A stretch of DNA of 5,831 nt from Candidatus Thioglobus vulcanius (GTDB lineage Bacteria > Pseudomonadota > Gammaproteobacteria > PS1 > Pseudothioglobaceae). The DNA lies in assembly GCA_910595855.1 (NCBI GenBank), contig CAJVCJ010000007.1, positions 1-5,831 on the forward strand, written 5' to 3'. The notes below the pieces were generated by a model, which saw nothing but the letters and a program-made list of their open reading frames with translations, did not search any database and was not told the origin of the DNA. Positions 5,444 to 5,831 of this stretch are shown here, one piece after another. How positions within the stretch are numbered: position 1 is the first letter of the stretch; each line of letters begins with the position of its first letter. The position numbers and the translations under genes are program-made.

Positions 5444-5470
5444 TATAGTAGGTCATAATAAGCTACTATA
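5444..5470 (+). repeat. Inverted repeat after the channel operon
   Basis: Eight-base arms (tatagtag 5444-5451, ctactata 5463-5470) enclose an 11-base loop, 40 bases past the stop codon of the last motor gene. The stem is AT-rich and no T run follows, so it is a doubtful terminator. Readthrough into the gene at 5581 is possible. Confidence 0.3.
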
Positions 5471-5489
5471 TTATGGTAAACCATAATAT
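5468..5489. promoter_or_regulatory. Perfect 10-base-arm palindrome, likely operator
   Basis: The arms atattatggt (5468-5477) and accataatat (5480-5489) are perfect inverted copies with only aa between them. The tiny spacer suits a dimeric repressor or activator site better than an RNA hairpin. It ends 19 bases before the TATAAT of the likely promoter of the next gene, so its right part reaches the -35 position. A related half-site lies at 1207-1220. Confidence 0.5.
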
Positions 5490-5505
5490 TCAATATTCAA
5501 TAATC
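5485..5505 (+). repeat. Three tandem heptamers in the -35 region
   Basis: AATATTC (5485-5491), AATATTC (5492-5498) and AATAATC (5499-5505) follow each other without gaps. They fill the place where the -35 box and spacer would lie, and they overlap the end of the palindrome. Head-to-tail direct repeats there resemble sites of activators that replace a -35 contact. Confidence 0.4.
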
Positions 5506-5508
5506 AAG

Positions 5509-5514
5509 TATAAT
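5509..5514 (+). promoter_or_regulatory. Candidate -10 box for the gene at 5581
   Basis: A perfect TATAAT without a recognisable -35 hexamer at 16-18 bases. Transcription would start near 5521, leaving a leader of about 60 bases. Together with the upstream palindrome and heptamers it looks like a regulated, activator-dependent promoter separate from the motor operon. Confidence 0.5.
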
Positions 5515-5580
5515 GAGCTCATAAAGAAATATTTTAAAAAAAGCTAATTTACAGCCCCAGGATTAAATAAAGTTATTAAT

Positions 5581-5831
5581 ATGCAAGAAAACAACATTAA
5601 AAATTCGATAGATTACATAGTTAAAAGTTCATCAGAAGACGAGCTATTGCTTCATGGTATTCGCATTAAAGGCAAGTCAATTGTTGTAGAACTTTCTGAT
5701 TTAAATAAAGATTTGCAGCCAGATCAACTGCATGTCGGCATGTTAGATGAGGTGAATAATATGCGTTTGTTGAGTGATATTAACGACTCTGAACGTAAAG
5801 AATATGGCGCTAAAATTTGGAAGTCATTGGC
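5581..5831 (+). CDS. Unrecognised cytoplasmic protein, 3' end beyond window
   Basis: An open frame runs from the ATG at 5581 to the window end (83 codons plus two bases) without a stop. The product starts MQENNIKNSIDYIVKSSSED and continues with IRIKGKSIVVELSDLNKDL, DQLHVGMLDEVNNMRLL and ERKEYGAKIWKSL. It has no signal peptide or membrane helix, so the visible part should be cytoplasmic. No family is recognised. Codon use looks like that of its neighbours. The start is uncertain in one respect: the nearest Shine-Dalgarno-like AGGA (5559-5562) is 18 bases away, too far for normal use, and no better in-frame ATG, GTG or TTG is close. It lies 177 bases after the motor genes behind its own likely promoter, so a functional link to them is possible but unproven. 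Confidence 0.7.
   Translation, partial: MQENNIKNSIDYIVKSSSEDELLLHGIRIKGKSIVVELSDLNKDLQPDQLHVGMLDEVNNMRLLSDINDSERKEYGAKIWKSL

Larger units (their letters stand above)
5424..5509 (+). repeat. Degenerate 28-base-spaced repeats (CATAAT three times)
   Basis: CATAAT starts at 5426, 5454 and 5482, exactly 28 bases apart each time. The first two copies extend to a 12-of-13 match (gtcataattagct 5424-5436 and gtcataataagct 5452-5464). Over the full 28 bases the first two units share about 18 positions. The third shares little beyond the hexamer. This could be a decayed tandem duplication or an array of protein-binding sites before the gene at 5581. Confidence 0.4.

Noticed and set aside
5485..5505. 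CRISPR or origin iterons
   Set aside because: The units are only seven bases, ungapped and three in number, with no spacers, replication gene or DnaA boxes nearby.

Overview
The window looks like chromosomal DNA of an AT-rich Gammaproteobacterium. It carries a tRNA-Asn gene with an encoded CCA, a FlgO-family lipoprotein (a family mostly known from Gammaproteobacteria) and TolQ/ExbB/MotA-type channel genes. Shine-Dalgarno sequences are often weak. The genus cannot be fixed from the sequence; a marine or sulfur-oxidising lineage is only a guess.

Layout. Positions 1-69 are the 3' part of a tRNA-Asn(GTT) gene, followed by a strong intrinsic terminator (75-108) and a 185-base spacer with a long imperfect hairpin (138-192). 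A leftward gene group then runs from 3184 down to 294: a membrane-anchored coiled-coil protein (2489-3184), a lipoprotein with a Ser/Pro-rich linker and a possible LpoB/CsgG-like fold (1807-2463), a FlgO-domain lipoprotein joined to it by an ATGA overlap (1256-1810), and, after a 107-base gap, a solute-binding-protein-like periplasmic protein (294-1148). From the same roughly 105-base divergent promoter region a rightward group starts: a MotA/TolQ/ExbB-like channel with an N-terminal zinc ribbon (3290-4267), then two different small single-pass proteins built like ExbD/TolR/MotB (4277-4858 and 4870-5403). A 177-base spacer rich in repeats and palindromes precedes a further gene that runs off the window end (5581 onward).

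How the parts may fit. The rightward genes encode the parts of an ion-driven 5:2-type inner-membrane motor: a four-helix channel subunit and two non-identical one-helix partners, only one of which keeps an Asp at the expected position. The leftward genes supply a periplasm-spanning coiled coil, two outer-membrane-type lipoproteins and a periplasmic binding protein. Together they could form an envelope-spanning machine driven by ion flow. This is inferred from gene content and layout. No gene here is a recognisable Tol-Pal, Ton, flagellar stator, Zorya or Agl component, so the locus is a reasonable candidate for an undescribed system. Its substrate or purpose (surface transport, motility, envelope upkeep or defence) cannot be read from the window.
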